Below are positions 10,033-21,660 of a stretch of DNA of 64,000 nucleotides, piece by piece. The stretch lies in the NCBI GenBank assembly GCA_029255685.2, contig CM055312.2:51370202-51434201 (forward strand), in the 5' to 3' direction. Every line of letters starts with the position of its first letter. The stretch's first letter is position 1. The position numbers were made by a program, and so were the translations under genes. The notes below the pieces were generated by a model, which worked only from the letters and a program-made list of their open reading frames with translations, searched no databases and was not told the origin of the DNA. The stretch comes from Silene conica (lineage: Eukaryota > Streptophyta > Magnoliopsida > Caryophyllales > Caryophyllaceae).

Positions 10033-11264
10033 CAGCTCTTGCCAAAATCGAGAAATAAACCTCGAGTCGCGATCCGAAACAATATCCTTAGGAACTCCAT
10101 GCAACTTGACCACGTTCTGCACATAAGACTTTGCTAATTCCGCCTTACTCCAGGTATCCTTCATTGGAATGAAATGAGCGGACTTGGTCAATCTATCCAG
10201 AATTCTCCCACTTCCATTCAGGTATATCCAGCGGCTGGATCTTCCCTTGGGGTCTCTTGTGCTCACCTTTTACTCTCTGGCATGTCAAACACCGGGACAC
10301 GAATTCCGCAACTTCCTTTTTCATATTGGGCCACCAAAAGGTCTTCTTGAGATCTTTGTACAATTTATCGCCTCCTGGGTGGACGGAGTATGGCGTAGCA
10401 TGAGCTTCAGTTAAGATTTTCTTTTTCAACTCATCATTAACTGGAACACACCATCTCCCACTGAATCTCAAATTACCATCAGGATGGACACTGAACTTGG
10501 ACTCGGTCTCGCTACCACCTTCCTCAATCATTCTCCTCCACTTCTGGATCCTCAAATCTCCTTTCTGCAATTCCCTGATTTCACCATACAATTCTGGTTC
10601 CACCGTCAGATCGCTAAGAGTATCCCCTTTTTGAATCATGTAAATCCCCATTTCTCCTAACTCACTTAGCAGTCTTACCCTTGATCTGGCACAAATCAAG
10701 GCATGAACAGATTTCCTACTCAAGGCGTCGGAAACTACGTTAGCCTTTCCCTCATGATAGACAATCTGCATATCGTAGTCGCCAATCAGCTCTATCCACC
10801 TTCGTTGTCTCATATTCAATTCCCGCTGAGTATAGATGTACTTCAAGCTTTTGTGGTCGGAAAACACTTTAAATGTGGCTCCGTACAGGTAATGGCGCCA
10901 CAGTTTTAGTGCGAAGACCACCGCCCCCAACTCCAGATCATGAGTAGGATAATTCTCTTCATAGGTCTTCAGCTGCCGAGAAGCATAAGCTATCACTCTC
11001 CCATTCTGCATTAACACACATCCTAGCCCATGCTTCGAAGCGTCGGTATACACCTCAAAGTTATCACTCCCATCTGGCAAGGCAAGGATAGGAGCCGTTG
11101 TCAGACGTTCCTTACGAGTTAGGAACGCCTTCTCACAACCCTCATCCCAAATGAAACGATTCTCCTTTCTCATCAACGATGTTAAAGGCTTGGCTAACTT
11201 TGAGAAATCTTTAACAAACCTCCTGTAGTACCCAGCTAACCCCAAGAAACTCCGGATCTCTCCC
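10031..11264 (-). pseudogene. Gypsy integrase N-part, RNase H and RT C-terminus (element A)
   Basis: On the minus strand the frame from 11245 encodes the RT thumb region ([14 protein letters not shown]), an RNase H with [11 protein letters not shown], and its end YHEGKANVV followed by DALSRK. The integrase zinc-binding domain ([10 protein letters not shown], then CLTCQRVK) comes next. Near 10200 about 60-65 bp are missing relative to 17495-17560, removing the first catalytic aspartate region of integrase and breaking the frame. A remnant including IVSDRDSRF follows to 10031. Unlike element B there is no stop after the RNase H linker: the codon that is TGA at 17917-17919 in B is a glycine codon here. 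Confidence 0.9.
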
Positions 11265-12478
11265 GACTGTTGGCAGGGGCTGCGGTGGTAGCTGGTGGAG
11301 TAGGGTGCTGGTCAGGCCGGGTTAGGGTGGTAGTAGTGGTGTCGCGGGGGTTGTTTGGGCACGGTTAGAGGTGGTGTTAGTGTGTCGGTTTCAACATAAT
11401 TAGTTTTGTTAATTTATTATTTTCCTTATTATTCTTATTATTTTTATTATCTTTAGTATTTTTATTATTTTATCACTATTATTATTATTATTTTGATAGT
11501 AGGGATATTATGAGAATTAAAGTAAATGATTTGGTATTTATCATAAGATATGGTATTAATGCATATTTTAAATGATTTGAATTTCAAACCGAAGTTACTA
11601 ATTTTGGAAAGTTTCCCCATATAGAAGTTACTATTTTTGGAAGGTGTCTTTTGGGAAAGATCTATTTATAGTATCTATATGTGTTTCCGTGTGTTAAGAA
11701 GTGCTAGAAGTAGATGTAGATATATTACAAGTGTAGGGTACCTTATTAATTATATAATTTATGTCTAGGTGGTGGTTTCCGCGTGGAACACTTTTAGTAG
11801 CCGTTGCTCACTTGCCATTTATCTTCTGCAACTTGAGGTAGGGGAATATCTGTGTTGTAATTGTGATCTGACATGAATACATCGTATTTGATTGGTATAT
11901 ATATATATCCTTATTGAATGTTATAACGATTGAATGAGAACTGTTATCGAGGAGATCGGGTCTTGTGATAAAAGGGTCTTGTGATAAAAGGGTCTTGTGA
12001 TATGGGACTTGTGATATGGCCATGGGAGGTGTGGTGTGTGTTGGTGATGAGGTGTGTTGGAGATGTGGTGGTGATGGAGGAGTTGGAGGAGATACTGTGA
12101 TTGTTTATTCATGTTGCGATTATATTACCTACTCAACCTCGTGTTGACCCTTCTTTTGTTTTGTTTGTGTCTGCGTTGATCCAATTTATTGGGGAGCAGA
12201 ATGACAGGTTTAGACTTGTGCATGATGGAAGGGTGGAGAGGAAACAAACCGGACCAGTTTAGTTATAGCCCAGTTGTAGATGTCGACAAGTTCAAGTTTA
12301 AGTTTTATTTACTTTATAAACAGTTGGAATCCTTTGAGACTTTTGTCGTTTTTAAATTCACTTAATAAAGTACTGGTTTCTTCCTTTGTTGACTACTGCC
12401 TCGGGTAACCGAGATGGTAACACCCTTAATTATTCGGGGAGCCCTAGTGCAGGCCTCTGAATAAATGGGGGTGTTACA
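11265..12478 (+). repeat. Inverted half of the Gypsy A LTR
   Basis: This is the reverse complement of about 21663-22862. It starts GACTGTTGGCAGGGG and ends GGGGGTGTTACA, followed by the PBS. Because it lies on the plus strand while the rest of element A is on the minus strand, it is part of the inverted segment. It holds only AT-rich and TTATT-type simple sequence and no gene. Confidence 0.85.
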
Positions 12479-12480
12479 AA

Positions 12481-12492
12481 GTGGTATCAGAG
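12481..12492 (+). other. Primer binding site (initiator tRNA-Met) in the inverted segment
   Basis: GTGGTATCAGAG lies two bases after the LTR end, the expected place, and contains TGGTATCAGAG, complementary to the 3' end of plant initiator tRNA-Met. The same site is at 21649-21660 in element B on the minus strand. Confidence 0.8.
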
Positions 12493-13029
12493 AGAACGAT
12501 CCTCATGCCTAAACTAATGAACCCAATGAATGTAGGAGAGTCTAAATAAAATGATCCCCGGGATAGAACTGTTAGGAGCACACCTAAAGGGGAAGTATGA
12601 GTTTGGGGCCCCCTCACACCGAACCATAGGCCCTCTCAGTTTTACCCGGATACCTTGAGTGAACACGAGCGAAAAGGGTAGAATAGGAAACGGTGAAGTT
12701 ATGGTAAGAATGTGGCAAAGATTATAAGAGCCTTTTGATACATAAGAATGATGGACATTAATGTAGAGGGAAGTGAGAATATCATAACTATATAGTTGCT
12801 TACATGATATGCAGTTATACCATGATCAGTGTTGTATTGATAGTTATGCATGCCTAACGATATGCGGTTATGTGATACCTGAGCCATGTGTAGGGAAGTA
12901 ATAGCATTTTAGATTTCAGTTGCTTATGCGGGCCGATGTTTAAGATCATAACCTGAATGAATATATATAAATAGACACATGAGGACCCAAATTTAAATTC
13001 GGGACTCATCTTTTCTTGTATGTTTTAGA

Positions 13030-13430
13030 ATGCCTCCAAGAAGGAACAACGCTGCTAATATCACCCAAGAGGAGTTGGATCTACTGTTAGCTGAGAATCA
13101 GGCCTTGAAGGCCAAACGCTTGGACTCTGCTAAAATGAGTACCATAATCGCAAGGCATAACCCTACTCACTTTACCGGGGAAGGGGAACCTCACCTCCTT
13201 GGCGAGTGGTGTAGGGAGTTTAGCAATCTGTTCGAGCTGATAGACTGTCCAGAGGAGCTGAGAGTGGACCAAGCTGCTCACTACTTGAGGGGTATGGCTG
13301 GCGACTGGTGGACTGGAAAGAAAGGAGAGATCCGTGAAGCTGCTGTCGAGGATGGAATAAATCATGTGGAGTGGGTCGCGTTCAAGAGGATCCTGTTCGA
13401 AGTTTTCTTACCTAAATTCCAAAAGAGCAA
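13030..13430 (+). pseudogene. Gypsy Gag N-terminus in the inverted segment
   Basis: The frame starts with MPPRRNNAANITQEE, identical to the start of Gag of element B (21111 on the minus strand). It runs through the retrotransposon gag core containing HYLRGMAGDWW up to about residue 130. It then joins RT sequence in the opposite orientation within a shared AGCAA (13426-13430), and the remaining open frame to 13461 is foreign. A leader of about 540 bp separates it from the PBS. It is a broken part of Gag, not a separate gene. Confidence 0.9.
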
Positions 13431-14172
13431 CTTTCTCAAGCCAGAATTCGCATTTGCTTAACTTAGCATATAACCCATTCACTTCCAAGGTCTTTAACAC
13501 GGCCCTCAGATGCTCCTCATGCTCTTCTTTGTTCTTGGAATACACTAAAATGTCATCGATAAACACGACCACGAACTTATCCAGGTACGGACTGAATACC
13601 CGGTTCATCAAATCCATGAACACTGCTGGTGCATTAGTCAACCCGAACGACATAACCACAAATTCATAGTGGCCATACCTAGTCCTGAAGGCGGTCTTGG
13701 GAATATCTTCATCTTTAATTCTCAGTTGGTGATAACCCGATCTCAGATCAATTTTCGAAAAGACCCCAGCTCCACTCAACTGATCGAATAGATCATCTTT
13801 TCTTGGCAAAGGGTAACGGTTCTTGACAGTCACGTTGTTCAACTCTCGATAGTCAACGCAGAGTCTCAGACTACCGTCCTTCTTCTTTACGAAAAGCACG
13901 GGTGCTCCCCAAGGCGATACACTAGGCCGGATAAATCCCTTCTCGGCCAATTCATCCAGTTGCTTTTTCAGTTCTTCCATCTCCTTTGGTCCCATTCGAT
14001 AAGGTGACTTTGATATTGGTCCTGCACCAGGCTTGAGGTCGATAGAGAAGTCGACCTCCCTCCTTGGTGGTAATTCTGACACATCGTCCCGGAACACCCC
14101 CTCAAACTCCCTCACTACAGGTATCTCACTAACACTTGGGGTTTCTGCCTCACAATTCCACATCTGGCACAA
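13426..14172 (-). pseudogene. Gypsy reverse transcriptase N-terminal part (element A)
   Basis: On the minus strand this encodes the region from protease to RT with [19 protein letters not shown], the [13 protein letters not shown] motif and the catalytic FIDD in [12 protein letters not shown]. It ends in EFWLEKVA at the inversion junction. Compared with B there are several substitutions, for example serine for proline in [10 protein letters not shown] and lysine for isoleucine in PRIDDLFDQ. The frame is separated from the preceding Gag-protease frame by the same in-frame TGA as in element B (here 14185-14187). Confidence 0.88.
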
Positions 14173-14184
14173 GATTAAACTTTC

Positions 14185-15334
14185 TCACTTCCGCAGACTC
14201 GACTTAAGGGTATTAACTGATATAAACTTGACTTTAGGTTTAACCACAAATCCCCTATAGGTCACTCTCACCCCCTTAGGTCCTTTCAAAGATATTTTCT
14301 TTTGATAACAATCAATAAAAGCTCGGTATTTTCCCAACCAATCCATTCCCAGAATTACTTCAAAACCCCCCAAAGGAAATTCGATAAGGTCACAGTGGAA
14401 AACCACTTCCCCAATCTTGATGGGTACACTCCTAAAGACTCGATTACAAGACACCGACTCCCCGGACGGTATTGTTACAGAATCCTCCACCCAATCATAT
14501 ATAACAAGCCCTAACTCTCTAGCATGGTCCTTAGACACAAAAGAATGGGTTGCACCGGAATCAAAAAGTACAAAGGTGGGTTTGAGATTCACAAGAAATG
14601 TACCAGTCACGACATGGGCGTCATCCTGGGCAGCCTGTTTCTCCATGGCAAAGAGCTTGCCACTCGTCTTCACTCCACTCTGGCTAGTAGAGGCTACTTC
14701 GGTCGGCTGATTGCTTTCAGCTGCAGTCTTCTGGTTACTGCCACTCCCGTTGTACTGATTGTACTGGGAACGGTTTTGATAATTGTTATAACCCTTCTGG
14801 TAATTACTGTTGGTACCAGATCTCGAATTCCCTCCATAACTTGACGCAGGGGTACGGTAACCTCCACTCCCCGAGGTGTTCATGCGGGACCCATTGTACC
14901 CCGGAGTTGGAGTACGGTAACCCCCAGATTGGTTTCCTCCTGAAGATCGACATACGGCCTGCTTGTGCCCCGTGTTTCCGCACCCATAACACACGATTCC
15001 CACAGAACTGGTTCCCGAATTTCCACCCCTAAAATTTCCCCCACCTTGGTTCCGGTTACCAGTCGAGGCACTGTTGTTAAAATATCCGCTGAACTTGTTA
15101 GAATTCTGCTTTTTCGACCCTGAATTGTCACTCACGGTCTCCACTTTTCTCTTATCACTCCTTGTCTTCTTTTCTTCCTTGATCATTTCAGCCAATCTTT
15201 CAGCTGCCCCAGCCCGTAAATAGATATCACGAACTGTAGTGGGTGGTGCAGCAATGAGCCTCTTCTTAACGGCAATGGTGAGTCCCCTTTCGAACTTCAT
15301 GGCAAGCATTGGCTCATCCATCCCCATTTCTCCC
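14185..15334 (-). pseudogene. Gypsy Gag C-terminus and aspartic protease (element A)
   Basis: From the junction at about 15331 the minus-strand frame reads the end of the gag core (MGMDEPMLAMKFERG), a long glycine-, asparagine- and serine-rich stretch with a CCHC knuckle CYGCGNTGHKQAVC, and the protease active site FDSGATHSFV. It ends at a TGA (14185-14187) after LKSSLRK. Upstream of 15334 the open frame continues into LTR sequence joined through a shared CTCCC, so its first approximately 50 residues are not Gag. The Gag N-terminus has been moved to 13030-13430. Confidence 0.88.
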
Positions 15335-16364
15335 CACGCTAAGATGAACCAGGGCTGCAAACTGGCCTGGTTCATCACCGAACACTCTGACCCGAACAAA
15401 CAGCAGCCCATCGACAACCCTCCGTAAGCCCTAACACCACCGACTCCTACATCCAACACCAGTCCCAACACCAGCCTAGTCGACACAGTGGTAACACCGT
15501 ATTGACCTCCCCCGAGTCGACGGTGTTACCACTCCCAACACCCCCTGGTCACAATAACACGACACACAAACGGCTAACATAAACACAAAACTCCGGCCAC
15601 CCTATCGACTACCCCTGTACCACCGTACCCAACGCCTCTAACCACCAAGACTAACATCCCCCGACAACACCCTACTGCCAACAGAAGACCCATACAAAGA
15701 CCCGTGATTAAAACCCACAGACTCGATATAAACTTCGACTGAAAAACACGACTACAACTCTGATGAAACCAAAATGATAAACAGGAAAACAAAACCTTCC
15801 TGCCACCGCGACAAACACCCTTTTACGACGCATCACAGTAACCAACGACACCACTCCATCAATTTATATTCACTAAACACATGCCCTACTACGAAAAGAT
15901 GTAAAAACCAAGTCAATTTAAACAACGTATAACTACAGATTTGAATGATGAAGGCAGTAACACGAATTGATGCTCAGTGGCGACATACCGAGAAGAGAGG
16001 CAAAACGAACCACCTTAACAGGGCCTACTACCACCGTGACCACCTTCTTTTCCTTCTATGCTATGACGGCTAGGGTTTTGGGTGATTGGTTTTAGATTAG
16101 AATGGGGTTTAGGGTAGCATTAGGTCATCTAAAATAGGAGGCAGCAGAAGGTGTTTGTAAAAATATAAAAGAATCGTCATTGTGGGCTGTGCTCTAATTA
16201 CGAATCCCGAGGCCCAAAACCCTACGCCCAGTGATCAGGGGTTCGAGCCCCCTTATGAACATCCAAAGATTAAAAATTATAAACCCTTAGTCCCTTGTTC
16301 GAACCCCCACCAAGTCATATAAACGAAGCGTAATTAATTATAAATAAAAATACGGGTTATTACA
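15331..16364 (-). repeat. Remaining half of the LTR shared by Gypsy elements A and B
   Basis: It matches 22867-23112 plus 26078-26862 of the right LTR (about 1,030 bp in each), allowing for the CACTA insertion there. It ends TACGGGTTATTACA next to the polypurine tract of B, so it serves as the 3' LTR of B and, before the rearrangement, as the 5' LTR of A. A perfect T-arm-like hairpin with GGGGTTCGAGCCCC lies at about 16238-16251, but no other tRNA parts are seen. Confidence 0.85.
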
Positions 16365-16381
16365 GTCTTCCTCCCTTAAAA
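16365..16381 (-). other. Polypurine tract of Gypsy element B
   Basis: On the minus strand it reads TTTTAAGGGAGGAAGAC immediately before the LTR start TGTAATAACCCG. The same tract is found beside the LTR ending at 41657. It would prime plus-strand DNA synthesis. Confidence 0.75.
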
Positions 16382-16512
16382 TGAACTTCGTCCCGAAGTT
16401 CACCCTCTCATAAGGTCGGCACAAAACTCTCAACATACTAAAACATGTTAAACTATATGGGATGTTACATTCTACCCCACTAACAGAAAAATTTACCTCC
16501 GCGTAACTTACC

Positions 16513-17913
16513 TCAAGCGAATAGCTGCGGATAACGCTCCTTCATGGACGCCTCGGACTCCCAAGTAGCTTCCTCCGTGTTATGATTGGTCCATAAGACC
16601 TTTACTAACACTGTCTCGCCATTCCGCGTTTTTCGAACTTTCCTATCTAGAATCTCCTTCGGTAGTTCAACATAAGTAAGTTGCTCATCTATCTCAATCA
16701 CCTCATGACTTAACACATGTGAAGGATCACTCAAATACTTTCTTAACTGGGACACATGGAACACATTATGGACCCTGGAGAGAGCTGGTGGTAAAGCTAA
16801 TCGATATGCCACCTCACCAACCCTATCCAAAATCTCAAATGGTCCAATAAACTTTTGACTCAGTTTACCTCGCTTTCCGAATCTCATTACACCCTTCATA
16901 GGAGATACCTTAAGTAATACCTTCTCGCCCACCTCAAAGGAAATGTCACTTCTCTTGAGGTCTGCATAACTCTTCTGTCTGTCCTGAGCGGCCCTCATTC
17001 TCAGTCGAATTACCTGAACTTGTTCAACCATCTCCTGAATCATATGCGGACCCAAGACCACAGCGTCAGCTCGATCATCCCAGCACACAGGACTCCGGCA
17101 CTTCCTCCCGTACAATGCTTCAAATGGAGCCATACCAATACTGGCGTGGTAGCTATTATTGTAAGAGAATTCTATCAGTCCCAACCGTTCTTCCCATGAT
17201 CCCCCGAACTCAAGTACACAAGCTCTCAGCATATCTTCCAGAGTCTGGATGGTCCTTTCCGTCTGGCCATCTGTAGCAGGGTGAAAAGCGGTACTCATCT
17301 TCAATTGCGTGCCTAACGCGGCTTGCAGCTCTTGCCAAAATCGAGAAATAAACCTCGAGTCGCGATCCGAAACAATATCCTTAGGAACTCCATGCAACTT
17401 GACCACGTTCTGCACATAAGACTTTGCTAATTCCGCCTTACTCGAGGTATCCTTCATTGGAATGAAATGAGCGGACTTGGTCAATCTATCCACAATTACC
17501 CAGATCATATTGTGGCCCTTCTGAGTGCGGGGCAACCCCACGATGAAATCCATAGAAATATTCTCCCACTTCCATTCAGGTATATCCAGCGGCTGGATCT
17601 TCCCTTGGGGTCTCTTGTGCTCACCTTTTACTCTCTGGCATGTCAAACACCGGGACACGAATTCCGCAACTTCCTTTTTCATATTGGGCCACCAAAAGGT
17701 CTTCTTGAGATCTTTGTACAATTTATCGCCTCCTGGGTGGACGGAGTATGGCGTAGCATGAGCTTCAGTTAAGATTTTCTTTTTCAACTCATCATTAACT
17801 GGAACACACCATCTCCCACCGAATCTCAAATTACCATCAGGATGGACACTGAACTTGGACTCGGTCTCGCTACCACCTTCCTCAATCATTCTCCTCCACT
17901 TCTGGATCCTCAA
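16513..17913 (-). pseudogene. Gypsy integrase with chromodomain-like C-terminus (element B)
   Basis: The 466-codon frame begins just after a TGA (17917-17919) that interrupts the polyprotein. In order it shows the zinc-binding HHCC domain ([10 protein letters not shown] through CLTCQRVK, roughly residues 50-95), then the catalytic core. The core has an aspartate in SMDFIVGLP, a second in IVSDRDSRF and a glutamate in DGQTERTIQ. The GPFEILDRVG region follows, and the tail ILDRKVRKTRNGE to VKVLWTNHNTEEATWE resembles the divergent chromodomain of plant chromoviruses, thought to target chromatin. The domain is full length. The upstream stops, not defects inside the domain, make it a pseudogene. 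Confidence 0.9.
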
Positions 17914-17916
17914 ATC

Positions 17917-19458
17917 TCATTTCTGCAATTCCCTGATTTCACCATACAATTCTGGTTCCACCGTCAGATCGCTAAGAGTATCCCCTTTTTGAATCATGTA
18001 AATCCCCATTTCTCCTAACTCACTTAGCAGTCTTACCCTTGATCTGGCACAAATCAAGGCATGAATAGATTTCCTACTCAAGGCGTCGGCAACTACGTTA
18101 GCCTTTCCCTCATGATAGACAATCTGCATATCGTAGTCGCCAATCAGCTCTATCCACCTTCGTTGTCTCATATTCAATTCCCTCTGAGTATAGATGTACT
18201 TCAAGATTTTGTGGTCGGAAAACACTTTAAATGTGGCTCCGTACAGGTAATGGCGCCACAGTTTTAGTACGAAGACCACCGCCCCCAACTCCAGATCATG
18301 AGTAGGATAATTCTCTTCATAGGTCTTCAGCTGCCGAGAAGCATAAGCTATCACTCTCCCATTCTGCATTAACACACATCCTAGCCCATGCTTCGAAGCG
18401 TCGGTATACACCTCAAAGTTATCACTCCCATCTGGCAAGGCAAGGATAGGAGCCGTTGTCAGACGTTCCTTAAGAGTTAGGAACGCCTTCTCACAACCCT
18501 CATCCCAAATGAAACGATTCTCCTTTCTCATCAACGATGTTAAAGGCTTGGCTAACTTTGAGAAATCTTTAACAAACCTCCTGTAGTACCCAGCTAACCC
18601 CAAGAAACTCCGGATCTCTCCCACATTCTTTGGACTTTGCCATCTCGTCACAACCTCGATCTTGCTGGGATCCACAGACACCCCTTCTTTGGAAATTACG
18701 TGGCCCAAGAAAGCAACTTTCTCAAGCCAGAATTCGCATTTGCTTAACTTAGCATATAACCCATTCACTTCCAAGGTCTTTAACACGGCCCTCAGATGCT
18801 CCTCATGCTCTTCTTTGTTCTTGGAATACACTAAAATGTCATCGATAAACACGACCACGAACTTATCCAGGTACGGACTGAATACCCGGTTCATCAAATC
18901 CATGAACACTGCTGGTGCATTAGTCAACCCGAACGGCATAACCACAAATTCATAGTGGCCATACCTAGTCCTGAAGGCGGTCTTGGGAATATCTTCATCT
19001 TTAATTCTCAGTTGGTGATAACCCGATCTCAGATCAATTTTCGAAAAGACCCCAGCTCCACTCAACTGATCGAATAGATCATCTATTCTTGGCAAAGGGT
19101 AACGGTTCTTGACAGTCACGTTGTTCAACTCTCGATAGTCAACGCAGAGTCTCAGACTACCGTCCTTCTTCTTTACGAAAAGCACGGGTGCTCCCCAAGG
19201 CGATACACTAGGCCGGATAAATCCCTTCTCGGCCAATTCATCCAGTTGCTTTTTCAGTTCTTCCATCTCCTTTGGTCCCATTCGATAAGGTGACTTTGAT
19301 ATTGGTCCTGCACCAGGCTTGAGGTCGATAGAGAAGTCGACCTCCCTCCTTGGTGGTAATTCTGACACATCGTCCCGGAACACCCCCTCAAACTCCCTCA
19401 CTACAGGTATCTCACTAACACTTGGGGTTTCTGCCTCACAATTCCACATCTGGCACAA
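17917..19458 (-). pseudogene. Gypsy reverse transcriptase and RNase H (element B)
   Basis: This 513-residue open stretch lies in frame between two TGA codons. The RT shows [19 protein letters not shown] (near residues 93-111), [11 protein letters not shown], and FIDD as the catalytic pair in [12 protein letters not shown]. RNase H has [11 protein letters not shown], a conserved DLELGAVVF, and DHKILKYI, and ends [16 protein letters not shown]. The terminal TGA replaces a glycine codon (GGA) that is intact at the same place in element A, so it is a private mutation. The enzymes would copy element RNA in the particle. No internal frameshift is seen. Confidence 0.92.
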
Positions 19459-19470
19459 GATTAAACTTTC

Positions 19471-21111
19471 TCACTTCCGCAGACTCGACTTAAGGGTATT
19501 AACTGATATAAACTTGACTTTAGGTTTAACCACAAATCCCCTATAGGTCACTCTCACCCCCTTAGGTCCTTTCAAAGATATTTTCTTTTGATAACAATCA
19601 ATAAAAGCTCGGTATTTTCCCAACCAATCCATTCCCAGAATTACTTCAAAACCCCCCAAAGGAAATTCGATAAGGTCACAGTGGAAAACCACTTCCCCAA
19701 TCTTGATGGGTACACTCCTAAAGACTCGATTACAAGACACCGACTCCCCGGACGGTATTGTTACAGAATCCTCCACCCAATCATATATAACAAGCCCTAA
19801 CTCTCTAGCATGGTCCTTAGACACAAAAGAATGGGTTGCACCGGAATCAAAAAGTACAAAGGTGGGTTTGAGATTCACAAGAAATGTACCAGTCACGACA
19901 TGGGCGTCATCCTGGGCAGCCTGTTTCTCCATGGCAAAGAGCTTGCCACTCGTCTTCACTCCACTCTGGCTAGTAGAGGCTACTTCGGTCGGCTGATTGC
20001 TTTCAGCTGCAGTCTTCTGGTTACTGCCACTCCCGTTGTACTGATTGTAGTGGGAACGGTTTTGATAATTGTTATAACCCTTCTGGTAATTACTGTTGGT
20101 ACCAAATCTCGAATTCCCTCCGTAACTTGACGCAGGGGTACGGTAACCTCCACTCCCCGAGGTGTTCATGCGGGACCCATTGTACCCCGGAGTTGGGGTA
20201 CGGTAACCCCCAGATTGGTTTCCTCCTGAAGATCGACATACGGCCTGCTTGTGCCCCGTATTTCCGCACCCATAACACACGATTCCCACAGAACTGGTTC
20301 CCGAATTTCCACCCCTAAAATTTCCCCCACCTTGGTTCCGGTTACCAGTCGAGGCACTGTTGTTAAAATATCCGCTGAACTTGTTAGAATTCTGCTTTTT
20401 CGACCCTGAATTGTCACTCACGGTCTCCACTTTTCTCTTATCACTCCTTGTCTTCTTTTCTTCCTTGATCATTTCAGCCAATCTCTCAGCTGCCCCAGCC
20501 CGTAAATAGATATCACGAACTGTAGTGGGTGGTGCAGCAATGAGCCTCTTCTTAACGGCAATGGTGAGTCCCCTTTCGAACTTCATGGCAAGCATTGGCT
20601 CATCCATCCCCATTTCTCCCACATGACCCAACAGCTGAAGGAATTTCCTGTAGTATACTTCCACCGTCATCTCATCAGTCATTCTGAATAGCTCGAACTC
20701 CTCTCTCAGTTTGCTCTTTTGGAATTCAGGTAAGAAAACTTCGAACAGGATCCTCTTGAACGCGACCCACTCCACATGATTTATTCCATCCTCGACAGCA
20801 GCTTCACGGATCTCTCCTTTCTTTCCAGTCCACCAGTCGCCAGCCATACCCCTCAAGTAGTGAGCAGCTTGGTCCACTCTCAGCTCCTCTGGACAGTCTA
20901 TCAGCTCGAACAGATTGCTAAACTCCCTACACCACTCGCCAAGGAGGTGAGGTTCCCCTTCCCCGGTAAAGTGAGTAGGGTTATGCCTTGCGATTATGGT
21001 ACTCATTTTAGCAGAGTCCAAGCGTTTGGCCTTCAAGGCCTGATTCTCAGCTAACAGTAGATCCAACTCCTCTTGGGTGATATTAGCAGCGTTGTTCCTT
21101 CTTGGAGGCAT
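19471..21111 (-). CDS. Gypsy Gag-protease polyprotein (element B), ends at an in-frame TGA
   Basis: It starts at ATG 21111 (MPPRRNNAAN), about 540 bp after the PBS. The 546-residue product has a retrotransposon gag core (about 45-220), a lysine-rich stretch, a low-complexity glycine/asparagine/serine region, a CCHC knuckle CYGCGNTGHKQAVC at 279-292, and a retropepsin active site FDSGATHSFV at 421-430. The frame ends at TGA (19471-19473), and 12 bases later the RT frame continues in the same phase. The same TGA is present in element A. It is either an inherited mutation or a natural boundary where Gag-protease is released. Gag would form the particle and bind RNA, and protease would process the polyprotein. 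Confidence 0.85.
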   Translation of the reverse strand: MPPRRNNAANITQEELDLLLAENQALKAKRLDSAKMSTIIARHNPTHFTGEGEPHLLGEWCREFSNLFELIDCPEELRVDQAAHYLRGMAGDWWTGKKGEIREAAVEDGINHVEWVAFKRILFEVFLPEFQKSKLREEFELFRMTDEMTVEVYYRKFLQLLGHVGEMGMDEPMLAMKFERGLTIAVKKRLIAAPPTTVRDIYLRAGAAERLAEMIKEEKKTRSDKRKVETVSDNSGSKKQNSNKFSGYFNNSASTGNRNQGGGNFRGGNSGTSSVGIVCYGCGNTGHKQAVCRSSGGNQSGGYRTPTPGYNGSRMNTSGSGGYRTPASSYGGNSRFGTNSNYQKGYNNYQNRSHYNQYNGSGSNQKTAAESNQPTEVASTSQSGVKTSGKLFAMEKQAAQDDAHVVTGTFLVNLKPTFVLFDSGATHSFVSKDHARELGLVIYDWVEDSVTIPSGESVSCNRVFRSVPIKIGEVVFHCDLIEFPLGGFEVILGMDWLGKYRAFIDCYQKKISLKGPKGVRVTYRGFVVKPKVKFISVNTLKSSLRK

Positions 21112-21648
21112 TCTAAAACATACAAGAAAAGATGAGTCCCGAATTTAAATTTGGGTCCTCATGTGTCTATTTATATATATTCATTCAGGTTATGATCTTA
21201 AACATCGGCCCGCATAAGCAACTGAAATCTAAAATGCTATTACTTCCCTACACATGGCTCAGGTATCACATAACCGCATATCGTTAGGCATGCATAACTA
21301 TCAATACAACACTGATCATGGTATAACTGCATATCATGTAAGCAACTATATAGTTATGATATTCTCACTTCCCTCTACATTAATGTCCATCATTCTTATG
21401 TATCAAAAGGCTCTTATAATCTTTGCCACATTCTTACCATAACTTCACCGTTTCCTATTCTACCCTTTTCGCTCGTGTTCACTCAAGGTATCCGGGTAAA
21501 ACTGAGAGGGCCTATGGTTCGGTGTGAGGGGGCCCCAAACTCATACTTCCCCTTTAGGTGTGCTCCTAACAGTTCTATCCCGGGGATCATTTTATTTAGA
21601 CTCTCCTACATTCATTGGGTTCATTAGTTTAGGCATGAGGATCGTTCT

Positions 21649-21660
21649 CTCTGATACCAC
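21649..21660 (-). other. Primer binding site (initiator tRNA-Met), element B
   Basis: On the minus strand it reads GTGGTATCAGAG, two bases inside the LTR boundary at 21663. TGGTATCAGAG is the usual match to initiator tRNA-Met in plant Gypsy and Copia elements. Confidence 0.85.

Larger units (their letters stand above)
10031..16364 (-). mobile_element. Gypsy element A, rearranged left member of a tandem pair
   Basis: Compared with element B (16365-26862) the order is scrambled. Integrase to RT C-terminus (10031-11264) is on the minus strand. Half LTR, PBS, leader and gag N-terminus (11265-13430) are on the plus strand. RT N-terminus, protease and gag C-terminus (13426-15334) are on the minus strand again, followed by the other LTR half (15331-16364). 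The two LTR halves correspond to 21663-22862 and from 22867 onward in B, so only about 4 bases are lost between them. This points to one segment moved and inverted within one element. The left end is truncated inside integrase. Confidence 0.85.

Noticed and set aside
16238..16251. tRNA gene suggested by a perfect T-arm-like hairpin (also near 26742-26755)
   Set aside because: No D-arm, anticodon arm or acceptor stem is found around it. It is part of the LTR sequence in both copies.
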